A stretch of DNA of 64,000 nt from an uncultured Prevotella sp. (GTDB taxonomy: Bacteria; Bacteroidota; Bacteroidia; Bacteroidales; Bacteroidaceae), in the NCBI GenBank assembly GCA_902800365.1, contig CADCEF010000001.1, positions 164,711 through 228,710 on the forward strand. The letters are read 5' to 3'. The translations under genes and the position numbers were made by a program. The notes beneath the pieces are model-generated. The model was not told the DNA's origin, ran no database searches, and was given only the letters and a program-made list of their open reading frames with translations. Below, piece after piece: positions 51,552 to 61,933 of the stretch. Within the stretch, counting starts at the first letter, position 1; each line of letters opens with the position of its first letter.

Positions 51552-53081
51552 TTACCAGATTCTGCTGAGCTGACGGACTTGAGCCTCGTAATCAGCACCA
51601 GACACTGTCAGAGTGTTATAAATGCTCTGGGGGAAGATGAGGTTGGTCATCGACATGGTGCCATTGTCAGTAAAGAGCTCTACTGACGACTGATCAACGT
51701 AGATGTCGAGCGTTACAGTAGTACCTGATGCATTCAGAGGGGCTCGCATTGAAGGAACCGAGAATGTACCGTTGAAATTGGTCTTACCTGTAGCCGAGGT
51801 GCGACGAACGGTAAGCATGCTGGACGAAGCATTAATATCGATGACGTATTTCTCATCGAACGAATTTCCCAGCGTGATGGTAGAGTTCTTATCAAGATTG
51901 AGCTTGATTCTGAGCTGGTAGGCATCTTTTACATCAAGAGTTGCGCCTGCCGACTGCCAACTACCGGCTATCTTATCGATTTCGCTAACCACAGTGTTTG
52001 TCAACAAAGGCGTGCCGTTGTAGTTGATAAGTTTCAACTCGCGAGGCAGAGTCATGGCCGAACGCCAAGGCGAACAAGGCACATCGCCAGCATAGCTCCA
52101 GTTGTTCATCCAACCAATCAGCACCTTTCTATCGCCGGTATTGCTCCAGGTAACGCCGGCATAGTTGTCCATACCATAGTCGAGCCACAGCGGATAGTCG
52201 AGTGCATCGGCCTTGAATTCCTTGCCATCGAACTGACCAACAAAGTACATGGTGCCTGAGCCCAATACGGGGCCGCCTGGGTTAACACTTACTATCAGCA
52301 CCCACTTATCGCCAAACTGCAGCAAATCGGGGCACTCCCACTGCAAGTCGGGACGACCAGGCAGGTCGACTACAAACGTGCTCAGCTTGGTCCAGGTCTT
52401 CATATCGGTAGAGCCGAAGAACTCAATGCCCTTGCTCCAGCCCTTGGCCAGCGACATAATCCACTGCTGGGAGTCGGCATGCCAGAACACCTTGGGGTCG
52501 CGCTGGCGGTCGTCATTATTCTTAATAATGGGGTTGGCGGTGTAGCGTGTAAAGTTCTTACCGCCATCTGTAGAATAAGCCATGCTTTGCTGCTGTCCGG
52601 CATCGCCAGCCGAGGTATAGAATGCCACCATGGCGCCTGCACCGAAACCTGCAGTATTGTTATGATCGATGACAGCCGAACCAGAGAAGATATCGCCCAA
52701 TTCATCGCGTGTCAGGGCTACGGCCTGCTCTGTCCAATGAATCAGATCGGTGCTGGTGGCGTGGCCCCACGACATATTACCCCAGCTGTTGCCTTGGGGA
52801 TTATATTGGTAGAACAGATGATAAACGCCATCAACGTACACCATACCGTTGGGATCATTCATCCAGTTCTTAGCCGGCGTGAAGTGTATCTGCGGGCGAT
52901 ACAATTCGGTGTAGCTACCTGGTGTTGGCGTAGGTGCAGGAGGATCAACAGGCTCCACTGGCGTGGGTGGCTCGGGAGCTGGTTGTTCCTTCTTGGGATC
53001 ATCACTTGTACAACCAAGAATGGTAACCGCCATTGTAGCGGTTACCATCATTGAAGAAAAGAAATTCCAGAATTTCTTCAT
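51552..53081 (-). CDS. GH32 fructan hydrolase lipoprotein
   Basis: A 509-residue GH32 enzyme (levanase, inulinase or fructanase). The signal ends TILGCTSDD, so it is lipid-anchored, with a Pro-rich spacer (PAPEPPTPVEPVDPPAPTPT) holding the catalytic domain away from the membrane. The five-bladed propeller has the three acidic motifs: nucleophile WMNDPNG, stabiliser QRDPKVF, and acid/base WECPD. A C-terminal beta-sandwich completes the family layout, with a final SVELFTDNGTMSMTNLIFP. It is the last gene of the SusC-SusD-DUF4960-GH32 operon. Linkage specificity (levan or inulin) cannot be told from sequence. Confidence 0.94.
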   Translation of the reverse strand: MKKFWNFFSSMMVTATMAVTILGCTSDDPKKEQPAPEPPTPVEPVDPPAPTPTPGSYTELYRPQIHFTPAKNWMNDPNGMVYVDGVYHLFYQYNPQGNSWGNMSWGHATSTDLIHWTEQAVALTRDELGDIFSGSAVIDHNNTAGFGAGAMVAFYTSAGDAGQQQSMAYSTDGGKNFTRYTANPIIKNNDDRQRDPKVFWHADSQQWIMSLAKGWSKGIEFFGSTDMKTWTKLSTFVVDLPGRPDLQWECPDLLQFGDKWVLIVSVNPGGPVLGSGTMYFVGQFDGKEFKADALDYPLWLDYGMDNYAGVTWSNTGDRKVLIGWMNNWSYAGDVPCSPWRSAMTLPRELKLINYNGTPLLTNTVVSEIDKIAGSWQSAGATLDVKDAYQLRIKLNLDKNSTITLGNSFDEKYVIDINASSSMLTVRRTSATGKTNFNGTFSVPSMRAPLNASGTTVTLDIYVDQSSVELFTDNGTMSMTNLIFPQSIYNTLTVSGADYEAQVRQLSRIW

Positions 53082-53107
53082 ATAACTCGAAAAACTAATG
53101 CTATCTG

Positions 53108-54613
53108 TTATCTTGTCTTCAGATATTCAAGAGAATTCTTGGCGAGAGTAAGGACATTGTCCTGATAGATATTGTTCTTTGGATGAGCGCTCTTGTCGGG
53201 AGTACCGTCGGCATTCTTCATAGAGAACTCGCAACCACCGTTACCGATGCAAAGCAGTGTGCCCTTAAACTCGGTATTGCCCTGCTGAGCCTCCCAAACG
53301 TTCATCTGGCTAACCCACCATATCTGGCTGTCCCATGTGCCGAGTGGATATACGCCGTAGGTCTGTGTGCACTGAGTGTAGCAGGCTTCCTCGGTATTAC
53401 CAATACCTGTCCAGAGTGAAGGAAGATTGAAGAACAGGCAGTTGTGGTCTTCAGTCCAACCTGGACCCTTGAAGGCGATAAGCTTGGTATCGGCATTAGT
53501 CTCAACCTCAAGACCCTTATAGATAGGATGTGATGAGTGATCCTTCTTGAACTTGTGGTCAGGATACAGCTCTACAGCCATCTTCCATACATCGTTGTTG
53601 ATGCCACCAAAGCCTGTTCCGATAGCGCGGTCGTTACTCTTCATCTCATCAAGACTGATACGGCCGAGATGTCCTGCATAAACAGTAGCATGGCTCCACA
53701 GCAGCAGGCTTCCACCTTCCTTATACCACTCCTTGATAAATGGTGTAGCAGCCTCTACAATCTCTGGCATAGCAAATACTTCACCTTCGCCAACACCTTC
53801 GAGGTCGCGCAGCCAGAACAGAACACGGTATGGATCGATATCGTCGGTGCTCTTTATATCGCCGAAGTAAACGTACTTAGCGGTTGGATAGGTCTCGTGC
53901 AGCCACAACCAAGCCGAAGCCTCATCGTCGTCACCATTCTCTACCAACTCCTCAGGTGTTGCATAAACGCTCAGGAAACCGATAGCGGTCTTACCAATGC
54001 GGAGTGAAGACTTGGTTGACAGAGAGGTACCCTTCTCGTTCTGAGCAACCAGTGTTACATCCCATGTGTCGCCTGTTTCTACATCGCTGATGGTATAGCT
54101 GGTTGCAGAACCGCTAAGAGTCTCATTGATGGTGCGCACGCCATTGGTTGCTGTCAGTAAGATAGAAGTTGCATCTACAGCCTTGTCCCATTCTACGAGT
54201 GCATCGTAACCACCTTCTTTATCAACCTGACTCATCTGTACGCCAGTAATGCTTGTGGCGCCCTCGCGAAGATAGTTCTTGATAACACCTGTTGAGAAGT
54301 TTGTACCATCAGTAAGTTTGAACACATACTCAAAAGGTACATTGGTTGGTACATTTTTATGGGTATAGCTACTGCCGCTAACCATCTCGCTTGAAGAGAG
54401 TGTGCCATTACGATAGACCGACACCAGCATCTGCGTTACCTGCGCATTGGGTGATGACCATGTCCAAATATAATCGTCGCCAGAAAGCGAACCTGTTATC
54501 TGTGATGCATCGGGAGCGCTGAGCTTCATTGCCTCGCGGTCGATGTCCTTGTCCTGACATGCTGTCAGGACTAAGGCTACCATCGCCAATATAATGAATG
54601 ATATTTTTTTCAT
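53108..54613 (-). CDS. DUF4960 surface lipoprotein (fructan-binding, SusE position)
   Basis: A 501-residue lipoprotein (signal VALVLTACQDKD). Two Fn3-like segments (about 35-205) are followed by the DUF4960 domain (about 215-500). That domain contains GEVFAMPEIVEAATPFIKEW, GGSLLLWSHATVYAGHLGRI, and GTLLCIGNGGCEF. A DUF4960 protein occupies the same place in the Bacteroides levan/fructan PUL, where it binds fructan at the surface. The half at 215-500 looks like a flavodoxin- or amidotransferase-like alpha/beta fold without obvious catalytic residues. Between SusD and GH32 in the operon, it should be the accessory fructan-capture protein. Confidence 0.85.
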   Translation of the reverse strand: MKKISFIILAMVALVLTACQDKDIDREAMKLSAPDASQITGSLSGDDYIWTWSSPNAQVTQMLVSVYRNGTLSSSEMVSGSSYTHKNVPTNVPFEYVFKLTDGTNFSTGVIKNYLREGATSITGVQMSQVDKEGGYDALVEWDKAVDATSILLTATNGVRTINETLSGSATSYTISDVETGDTWDVTLVAQNEKGTSLSTKSSLRIGKTAIGFLSVYATPEELVENGDDDEASAWLWLHETYPTAKYVYFGDIKSTDDIDPYRVLFWLRDLEGVGEGEVFAMPEIVEAATPFIKEWYKEGGSLLLWSHATVYAGHLGRISLDEMKSNDRAIGTGFGGINNDVWKMAVELYPDHKFKKDHSSHPIYKGLEVETNADTKLIAFKGPGWTEDHNCLFFNLPSLWTGIGNTEEACYTQCTQTYGVYPLGTWDSQIWWVSQMNVWEAQQGNTEFKGTLLCIGNGGCEFSMKNADGTPDKSAHPKNNIYQDNVLTLAKNSLEYLKTR

Positions 54614-54664
54614 AACTGTATTAATTATCTTCTTAACTACTTAACTTCTTAACTCCTTAACTAC

Positions 54665-56401
54665 TTAATTATATCCCTTGTTCTGGGTGTAGAGACCAGG
54701 CACATAGTAGAGCTGGATATATGGCAGAGGGAAGTACTCGTTCTTACCCGGTGTGAAGTGGGCATCCTTGTAGTACTGTGCATATGTCTGCTTGCCATAG
54801 GTTACGTCCTTCTCGGTCTCAAAGAATGCATTCAGTGTCTGAGAAGCGATACCCCAGCGACGAAGGTCGAAGAAGCGGTTGCTCTCCATAGCCAACTCAA
54901 GGCGGCGCTCCCACTGCAGGCACTTACGTGCTGTTTCCTTATCCTGGAAGTAAGATGCAGGATAGAGAGCGATGTCACACTGGTCGGCAGCGTATGCAAT
55001 GTGCTTTGCAACAGAATTCTTAGCGCGCTGGCGGATATCGTTAATGATGGTACGTGCCTCTTCCAATGCATTTGTCTCAATCAGAGCCTCTGCACGCATG
55101 AGCATCACGTCGGTATAGCGCAGTACATAGTCGTTCATAGCGAATGCCTGCCATGGGTTGTCGAAGGTCTCGCCCTTAGAACGCTGTGGAACTTCCTTCA
55201 GAGAGGCATAGTAGCCATAGGTGTTAGGTGTACGAGAGTTGTCGGTAGTCATGGTGTACTGAGCCTCGTATTTGTATGGGAATGTAGGCATACCTACTGT
55301 GTGGAACAAACGTGGATCCCACTTCTGTGCTGTTGGAACACCATTGGTAGGATAAGCAATCTCCTTGTTAAAGTCGTCGAACATTGGCAGACCATCCTTT
55401 GTCTTAAATGCATTTACCAGGTTCTGTGTAGGCTTGTGGAAGTCCCATCCGCATGACCAGATGCCCCAGCAACCATTCAGCATGTTACTCCAGTTTGCAC
55501 GACCATACAGTGTATTATCGTCCTGATAGTCAGAGTGCTGTACTGCAAAGATGCTCTCCTTAGAGTTCTTATACTCAGGCAGGAAAATGTCGCCAAAGTC
55601 CTCAAGATAGCCATACTGCGAGTTAGCCACCTCCTGTGTGTACTTCAGTACTTCCTGCATATACTGGCTGTTGATGTGGCTTACGCCGGTATTTGCCTCA
55701 TATCCGTCGCCCCAAGCCATTGTGAGGTAGCACTTTGCCAGATAGGCAGCTGCAGCAATCTTATTGGCACGTCCGCCCTGAGCCTGCTGTACTGGCAGTA
55801 CATCGTAGGCAGCCTTAAAGTCGGCCACAATCTTCTGCATCAGCTCATCGTGAGTAAACTCATTATTAGGAGTCTGCTCCTCGGTGTGGTTCTTATAAAC
55901 CTCTTCATCAACCCAGGGCACCTGATTCCAAAGCTGAACCAGCTTGAAATAGAAGTGAGCACGGAGGAAACGAACCTCACCCTCACGAATAGCCTTTGTC
56001 TGGGCATCCATAGTCTCGCTGTTGGCCAAAGAAACCAATGCACGGTTACAACGGCTTATTGAACAGTAGAAGTGATACCACAGCTCATCCATGTGGTCGG
56101 GAGTAGAAGCTGTCAAAGTAGACCATACCTCTACTGGATGATAGTTTGTATCGGTGGTACCTGAGCCGCCTTTCATAGCGTCGTCAGTCGATACATCGGC
56201 ATAAGGCCAGAGATTAAACGGATAGGTATACCAGTCATCACCGAGTTTTGCGTAAGCTGCTGTAACCATCTCCTCGGGCTGACTCATTGCCAGATCTTCG
56301 TTAATAACGCCCTTGGGTGTCACGTCTATGAAATCGTTGCACGAAGTGAGTGAACCGCAAACGATCAGACCTGCGCATATTGATTTATATATTGTTTTCA
56401 T
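54665..56401 (-). CDS. SusD-family outer-membrane lipoprotein of the fructan locus
   Basis: A 578-residue SusD homologue with signal MKTIYKSICAGLIVCGSLTS and lipid Cys, then NDFIDVTPKGVINEDLA. Core TPR-type helices include REGEVRFLRAHFYFKLVQLW and RYTDVMLMRAEALIETNALE, and the C-terminal domain has LELAMESNRFFDLRRWG. It partners the SusC encoded 38 nt upstream. Fructan specificity is inferred from the GH32 and DUF4960 neighbours and the sugar-binding sensor. Confidence 0.93.
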   Translation of the reverse strand: MKTIYKSICAGLIVCGSLTSCNDFIDVTPKGVINEDLAMSQPEEMVTAAYAKLGDDWYTYPFNLWPYADVSTDDAMKGGSGTTDTNYHPVEVWSTLTASTPDHMDELWYHFYCSISRCNRALVSLANSETMDAQTKAIREGEVRFLRAHFYFKLVQLWNQVPWVDEEVYKNHTEEQTPNNEFTHDELMQKIVADFKAAYDVLPVQQAQGGRANKIAAAAYLAKCYLTMAWGDGYEANTGVSHINSQYMQEVLKYTQEVANSQYGYLEDFGDIFLPEYKNSKESIFAVQHSDYQDDNTLYGRANWSNMLNGCWGIWSCGWDFHKPTQNLVNAFKTKDGLPMFDDFNKEIAYPTNGVPTAQKWDPRLFHTVGMPTFPYKYEAQYTMTTDNSRTPNTYGYYASLKEVPQRSKGETFDNPWQAFAMNDYVLRYTDVMLMRAEALIETNALEEARTIINDIRQRAKNSVAKHIAYAADQCDIALYPASYFQDKETARKCLQWERRLELAMESNRFFDLRRWGIASQTLNAFFETEKDVTYGKQTYAQYYKDAHFTPGKNEYFPLPYIQLYYVPGLYTQNKGYN

Positions 56402-56438
56402 AACTCTATAATCTTAATTCTAAATTCTTAACTCTTAA

Positions 56439-59400
56439 TTAAAACGAAGTCTGGATACCAAATGAAATGCTGGTGCTATTAGGATACATCCAACGTGGGT
56501 TCTCTGGATCCGAGCAAGTAAGTGAGCTACTCTTAATGGTGAGTAAGTTATGGCCAGAAACGTATACACGAGCACTGGTCATGTTCAACTTGCTGAGCAG
56601 ACTCTTTGGGATGTTGTAACCAAGCTGTACCTGACGGAGCTTTGCGTATGAGCCATTCTCAACAAAGTAGGTAGAGGCACGGTTTTCGTTGCCAGTATTG
56701 TTGGTGGTCAAAGCAGGAATCTTGCTACCGGTGTTAGCAGTGGTCCATGCGCCAAGCATACGGTTACCCTTGTTAGAACCAGCATCGGTAATGCTATAGA
56801 AGTCGGTCTGGAACTTCTGGTCGTTGTAAACGTCCTGTCCAGCAACACCCTGCCAGAACATATTGAAATCGAAGTTCTTATAGCTCAGGTCAACATTAAG
56901 ACCCCATGAGAAGTTGGGCACTGGATTGAAAATCCAAGTCTGATCCTGCTCGTTGATGATACCATTACCATCAAGGTCGGCATACTTCAGACCACCTACG
57001 CGAGCGTTATCCTGACCACTTGCCAGAACTTCATCGCGATTCTGGAACAGTCCGTCAACTACATAACCTACGATAGAACCATAAGGATGACCAGACTCTA
57101 CAAGATTCTCCTTTGCTGTGTGAACATACGAACCTGTAGTTGTTTCGGGCAGATAAGTAACCTTACTGCGATAGAAGTCCAGATTACCATTTACATTGTA
57201 AGACAGGCCGTATTCGGTTGTATGACGATAGCCAAGGGCAAATTCCATACCCCAGTTCTTGAGGCTTGGACCGTTAAGCCAGCTTGCACCACCTTCACCC
57301 ATCGAACCCAGGTAAGCAGGGTTGATAAGCATATCCTTTACCTTTTTAATATAGGCGTCGACTGTACCATAGAGTGAGCTGCCGAAGAAACGGAAATCAA
57401 GACCAACGTTCCACTGCTCGGTTGTTTCCCACTTCAGATTGTTGTTCTGAGCCTGTGTGGCACGGAAACCAGAAGGGAAGATACCGCTACCAGCCAGATT
57501 CAGGTCGTAGGCTGTTGACTCGTTGCGGCCGCCACCGTATGTAGCTGCATAAAGACCATAGCGAGCATAGTTTGAGATAGCCTGGTTACCAGTCTGACCC
57601 CAAGAAGCACGAATCTTCAGATCGTCGATCCAGCTCTGCTTCAGGTGCTGAGAAATACGATAACCGAGTGTAGCAGCTGGGAATGTACCGTAGCGGTTGT
57701 TCTCACCAAAGCGGCTAGAACCGTCGTGACGGATAGTGAACGAAGCCAGCAACAAATCCTTGAAGTTATAGTCGAGCTTACCGAAGAACGATACCAGGTT
57801 GTAGCCCTCCTGAATACCGGTTGCACGCTGTGTGCCAGTAGCAGCATCGGGATACATATAGTCGTAGTTCTCGATAGCAAACATCTGTGCGTATGCATTC
57901 GACCACTCGTTGATATCTCTGTGAAGCTCCATACCACCCAGTACGATAAATGAATGATCGGTACCAAGGGTGAAGTTATAGTTAGCGGTGTTTGACCATG
58001 TCCACTTAACCGATGTCTTGGCGCCCATATTAGCCGATGGAGTAGAGTTGTTTACAACATCAGAGTGCCAGGTATATGTTACACTGTGGATATTCTCCGA
58101 CCAGAGGTCGAGACCGAAGTTTGAACGGAGAAGCAATCCCTTGATAGGCTCAATGTTAACAAATGCGTTACCAAATACGCGCCACATCTTCAGGCGATTG
58201 TCGCGGTTGTGATACAACTCACGCAGTGGGTTCTGACGGTCGCTCATACCACCTACAGGACCTGAGAATGTTACACCGTCTTCCTCGTATACAGGGAGTG
58301 TTGGCGACATCTTCAAGGCATTCTCCAGAGGCTGGCAGTCAACCTGATTTGAATATGTAATTGTAGCATTCTCACCGATAGTTACCAGCTTGTTAATCTT
58401 GAAACTGGTGTTGATACGACCAGAGAAGCTCTCGAAATCGGTGTACTTCAGGATACCCTTGTTCTTCTTATAACCGAATGAGAACAGAGCTGACGACTTA
58501 TCGGTTGCGTTTGAAATAGAAAGGTCGTAGTTCTGTGAGAAACCTGTGCGAGAAATGGCCTTCAACCAGTCGGTATTGCTAAAGCGCATGGTTCTCTTCG
58601 AGTTCATGTAGCCGTCGTACAGACCATTTACGGTAAAGTTCTCCATCTGTCCTGTAGCAGGGTTATAGGCAGAGATTGGTGTGCCGCTACCTGCATGCAG
58701 AGTCAAACCGTAGTTGTTGGCATAAGCTTCAGGATCAAGTCCGTCGTTCATAGCAGCCTGAGCCATAGCTGTAGCATACTCAGCTGTGTTCGACAAATCC
58801 ATCATGCTCTGCTTGTTGTAGAACTGTGCAGTAAGATTTGCAGAGAAGTCAATCTTTACCTTGTCGCCCTTCTTACCGCTACGGGTGGTGATGATAATCA
58901 CACCATTGGCAGCACGGCTACCATAGATAGAAGCCGAAGCAGCGTCCTTCAGAACCTGCATCGACTCAATGTCGTTCATGTTCAGTGTGTTCAGATTGGT
59001 AGTGGTGGGCACACCGTCGATAACGAACAATGGATCCTGTGAAGAGTTGAACGATCCAATACCACGAATGCGAACGGTACCAGCACCTACAGGCGAGCCA
59101 TTACTGGTAATAGTCATGCCTGGCACTTTTCCCTGCAGAGCACGCATTGGGTCGGTGTCTGCCGATGTCTTCAGGTCTTTCGTCTCTACTACAGAAACAG
59201 AACCTGTCAGGTCGGCCTTACGCTGAGCCTGATATCCAGTTACTACGATTTCTGCCAGCTCCTTAGCATTGTCTTTCAAGGTTACTTGCATGCCATTTTT
59301 AGCAGGCAGCTCCTGGGTTTTGAATCCAATGTACGAGAAGACAAGCGTTTTACCAGCTTCTACCTTTAGTTTAAAGTTACCATCGAAATCGGTAATTGTA

Positions 59401-59552
59401 CCGTTCGATGTTCCTTTCTCCATTACTGTGGCTCCAATTACGGACTCGCCAGAGGCGTCGACCACGGTACCACTGATCTCCGTTTGCGCGTACATTACAG
59501 TACTAGCAAGGAGAGCAAAGAAACTCAGAATCAGTTTTCTTAGTTTTTCCAT
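56439..59552 (-). CDS. SusC-family TonB-dependent transporter of the fructan locus
   Basis: A 1037-residue TonB-dependent transporter. The start at 59552 begins the signal peptide (MEKLRKLILSFFALLASTVM to YAQ); the open frame extends further to 59621. A carboxypeptidase-regulatory-like domain (ISGTVVDASGESVIGATVME) is followed by EIVVTGYQ and a plug with VLKDAASASIYGSRAANGVI, and the barrel ends FGIQTSF. It should import fructo-oligosaccharides with the following SusD. The gap of 132 bp to the upstream HTCS has no clear TAnnTTTG box, so control may need the HTCS or run through from it. Confidence 0.93.
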   Translation of the reverse strand: MEKLRKLILSFFALLASTVMYAQTEISGTVVDASGESVIGATVMEKGTSNGTITDFDGNFKLKVEAGKTLVFSYIGFKTQELPAKNGMQVTLKDNAKELAEIVVTGYQAQRKADLTGSVSVVETKDLKTSADTDPMRALQGKVPGMTITSNGSPVGAGTVRIRGIGSFNSSQDPLFVIDGVPTTTNLNTLNMNDIESMQVLKDAASASIYGSRAANGVIIITTRSGKKGDKVKIDFSANLTAQFYNKQSMMDLSNTAEYATAMAQAAMNDGLDPEAYANNYGLTLHAGSGTPISAYNPATGQMENFTVNGLYDGYMNSKRTMRFSNTDWLKAISRTGFSQNYDLSISNATDKSSALFSFGYKKNKGILKYTDFESFSGRINTSFKINKLVTIGENATITYSNQVDCQPLENALKMSPTLPVYEEDGVTFSGPVGGMSDRQNPLRELYHNRDNRLKMWRVFGNAFVNIEPIKGLLLRSNFGLDLWSENIHSVTYTWHSDVVNNSTPSANMGAKTSVKWTWSNTANYNFTLGTDHSFIVLGGMELHRDINEWSNAYAQMFAIENYDYMYPDAATGTQRATGIQEGYNLVSFFGKLDYNFKDLLLASFTIRHDGSSRFGENNRYGTFPAATLGYRISQHLKQSWIDDLKIRASWGQTGNQAISNYARYGLYAATYGGGRNESTAYDLNLAGSGIFPSGFRATQAQNNNLKWETTEQWNVGLDFRFFGSSLYGTVDAYIKKVKDMLINPAYLGSMGEGGASWLNGPSLKNWGMEFALGYRHTTEYGLSYNVNGNLDFYRSKVTYLPETTTGSYVHTAKENLVESGHPYGSIVGYVVDGLFQNRDEVLASGQDNARVGGLKYADLDGNGIINEQDQTWIFNPVPNFSWGLNVDLSYKNFDFNMFWQGVAGQDVYNDQKFQTDFYSITDAGSNKGNRMLGAWTTANTGSKIPALTTNNTGNENRASTYFVENGSYAKLRQVQLGYNIPKSLLSKLNMTSARVYVSGHNLLTIKSSSLTCSDPENPRWMYPNSTSISFGIQTSF

Positions 59553-59684
59553 TGTTGAATGTTTAAATTGGTTAGTACTCATTGTGAATTTGATTTCAAA
59601 CCGCCATAAAAAATGTTGCATGTATCAATATTGCGACACTTTTTATAATATTTGTTATCGTTGCGTTTTCAAATGTATTATAGG

Positions 59685-61850
59685 CTATTCTCTTAATTCC
59701 ATCGGCAATTTGCCGAACTGCTTCTTGAAACAATTCGAGAAGTAGCTCGACGAACTGAAACCTACCTCGTATGCTATTTCAGCTACTGTCTTGGTTGTGG
59801 TGTTCAGTAGTATCTTGCTTTTCTGTAGTCGCATCTGTCGTAGCAGTTCTACTGGTGAGAGGTCTGTCAGTGTCTTCACCTTGCGGTACAGCTGCACACG
59901 ACTGATGCCCAACTGCTCGCCCAGCTCGTCCATCTTTAGGTTGGGATTGGACATGCTCTGGTTGATGGCTTCCTTCAGTTGGTCCATAAACAGTTTGTCC
60001 TGTGTTGTCAGCTTTACATCTGCTGGTGCTTTCTCTAGTTTGTCGTCAAACAGGTTGCGCAGTTTTCTTCTCGATGACAGCAGATTGTAGATGCGGCTCA
60101 CCAGCAACTCGGCGCTGAAGGGCTTGGTGAGGTAGGCATCAGCACCACTCTCATAGCCTTCCATCTGTTGGTGCTCTTCGCTGCGGGCCGTCAGCAGGAT
60201 TACTGGTATGTGGCTGGTGATTAAATCTTCTTTCAGCTGTTTACAGAGTTGCAGACCGTCCATCACTGGCATCATCACGTCGCTTACTATTAGGTCGGGC
60301 ACGCTCTCACGGGCCAGTTTGAGTCCGCTCTGTCCGTCGCTGGCCTCCAACACGTAGAATCTGTCGGCTAGCAGCGTGCGCAGATAGCGGCGCATGTCAT
60401 CGTTGTCCTCCACAATCAGTATATTGGACAGTTCTTCGGCATCTGTCTGATTCAGCATGTTGAGATGCGATTCGTGGACAATGTCTTTCGATGCCGCCAG
60501 GCTCTTTTCGTCGGGCACACTATTATCGCTGACGGTGTTTTGAACTTCACGTCGGAAGTTTAGTACATCCGACACCAGCGACTCCAGTTGCGAAACATTG
60601 CGGTCAACTATCTCCAGCAGTTCTTTATCTCTGTCTTTGAGCGTGTTTCGCTTCAACAACTGCTTCAGTGGCCCTGTGATGAGCGTCAATGGTGTCTTCA
60701 GCTGGTGGCTGGCATTGGTATAGAATTGTGTCTGTTCCTTGTTGAGCGCTTTCTGTTTGCGATGTGCCTTACGTATCTGCTTTACTGCAAGCCATGTAAT
60801 CGCGATGGCCACCACCAGCAGCACGATGGCAAACACGCTGGCCCAGATAATCTTGCTCTGCACATGGTAGAGTCCGAAGTAGTTGTCTAGTTTCTCTTGT
60901 ATCACCACCAGGTCTTCGTTCTGGCGCATCAACTCTGTGGCATAGCGGGATATCATGTCCACATTTTGGGGCGTGATTATCAGACTGTTCAGGTAGTTGA
61001 TGCGTTCGTAAGGTTTCCTGTTCAGGATGTCGAGAGCTAGCCGCACGATTTCTTCACCGTGGGTGGGGTAGACGCAGGTGCCGGCCAGCCAGCCTTTCTG
61101 CACATATTTTATGCCTTCGATGGGCAGTCCGTCAACGCCTATCACCTTAATCTTGTTTTCAAGTCGTGCCTCAACGGTAGCGCGGTGGGCACCCAGAGCC
61201 ATGAAATCGCTGTGGCAGAATACTACATCGGGTATACGGCCTGCTTCTATTTCTTTCTTCAGAATGTCATGAGTGTTGTTGTCGTCCCAGTTGCCTATGA
61301 TGTAGTGATAGTTCGCGTCTTGGTGCTGCTTCATTACACGCTCAAAACCTTGGTGGCGCTCGCGTGCTGGCGATGTGTTTTGCAGGGCGGCAATCTCCAG
61401 TACGTTGTGTCCCTCCGATTCAGCCGCCAGCTGTACAGCATAGTTCGCTGCCATCTCGCCTATGGCCACATTGCTGCCGCCAATAAAGGCTGTGTAGTCG
61501 TTGCTCTCCACCATGCGATCGAAGAGCACTATGGGGATGCCCTTGTCCTTAGCACGCTTCAGGGCTGGGGCTATCTTATAGTCGTTGGGGGCTACTACCA
61601 GCAGGTCGATACCGCTGGCCACCAGACTATCTATCTGTCGTATCTGGTCGTCCGACTGGTCGTAGCAGTCTACGATTTCCACTTTCACGTCCTGGTCGAA
61701 GAGGTGCTGTGCAGCCAGCATCTCATTGTTCACCTTTGAGCGCCACAAGCCTATTGAACATTGCGATACACCTATTTTGTAGATATGGTCTGGCTTAGAG
61801 CATGCTGTCAGCAAAACCATGAGCATCAAAAAAGCCGTTATCTTTTTCAT
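59685..61850 (-). CDS. Fructan-type HTCS with periplasmic-binding sensor but no HATPase domain
   Basis: A 721-residue hybrid regulator, short for the family. Signal and lipobox-like MKKITAFLMLMVLLTACSKP. A type-I periplasmic-binding-protein sensor (about 26-300; RERHQGFERVM, PDVVFCHSDFMALGAHRATV) resembles that of the Bacteroides fructose-sensing HTCS. A membrane helix (about 334-356) is followed by HisKA with ASHQLKTPLT (His about 382). The receiver begins only about 95 residues later (ILIVEDNDD about 477; Asp in SDVMMP about 522), and an AraC HTH closes the protein (about 625-721). There is no N-, G1- or G2-box anywhere, so the ATP-binding kinase domain is missing. The frame is intact through the junction. 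It probably senses fructose and controls the adjacent SusC/D operon, but not by autophosphorylation. Confidence 0.9.
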   Translation of the reverse strand: MKKITAFLMLMVLLTACSKPDHIYKIGVSQCSIGLWRSKVNNEMLAAQHLFDQDVKVEIVDCYDQSDDQIRQIDSLVASGIDLLVVAPNDYKIAPALKRAKDKGIPIVLFDRMVESNDYTAFIGGSNVAIGEMAANYAVQLAAESEGHNVLEIAALQNTSPARERHQGFERVMKQHQDANYHYIIGNWDDNNTHDILKKEIEAGRIPDVVFCHSDFMALGAHRATVEARLENKIKVIGVDGLPIEGIKYVQKGWLAGTCVYPTHGEEIVRLALDILNRKPYERINYLNSLIITPQNVDMISRYATELMRQNEDLVVIQEKLDNYFGLYHVQSKIIWASVFAIVLLVVAIAITWLAVKQIRKAHRKQKALNKEQTQFYTNASHQLKTPLTLITGPLKQLLKRNTLKDRDKELLEIVDRNVSQLESLVSDVLNFRREVQNTVSDNSVPDEKSLAASKDIVHESHLNMLNQTDAEELSNILIVEDNDDMRRYLRTLLADRFYVLEASDGQSGLKLARESVPDLIVSDVMMPVMDGLQLCKQLKEDLITSHIPVILLTARSEEHQQMEGYESGADAYLTKPFSAELLVSRIYNLLSSRRKLRNLFDDKLEKAPADVKLTTQDKLFMDQLKEAINQSMSNPNLKMDELGEQLGISRVQLYRKVKTLTDLSPVELLRQMRLQKSKILLNTTTKTVAEIAYEVGFSSSSYFSNCFKKQFGKLPMELRE

Positions 61851-61870
61851 CTTCTACACATTTAATGCTG

Positions 61871-61878
61871 CAAATATA
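61871..61878 (-). promoter_or_regulatory. Putative -7 element (TATATTTG) for the fructan HTCS
   Basis: Minus-strand TATATTTG, 20 bp before the HTCS start at 61850, in the 83-bp gap after the GH32/DUF4975 gene. No -33 box was recognised. Confidence 0.55.
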
Positions 61879-61933
61879 GCACTTTTTTTGTGAAAGATGA
61901 AAAAGATAACAGCTTTTTTTAGGATACTATTGA

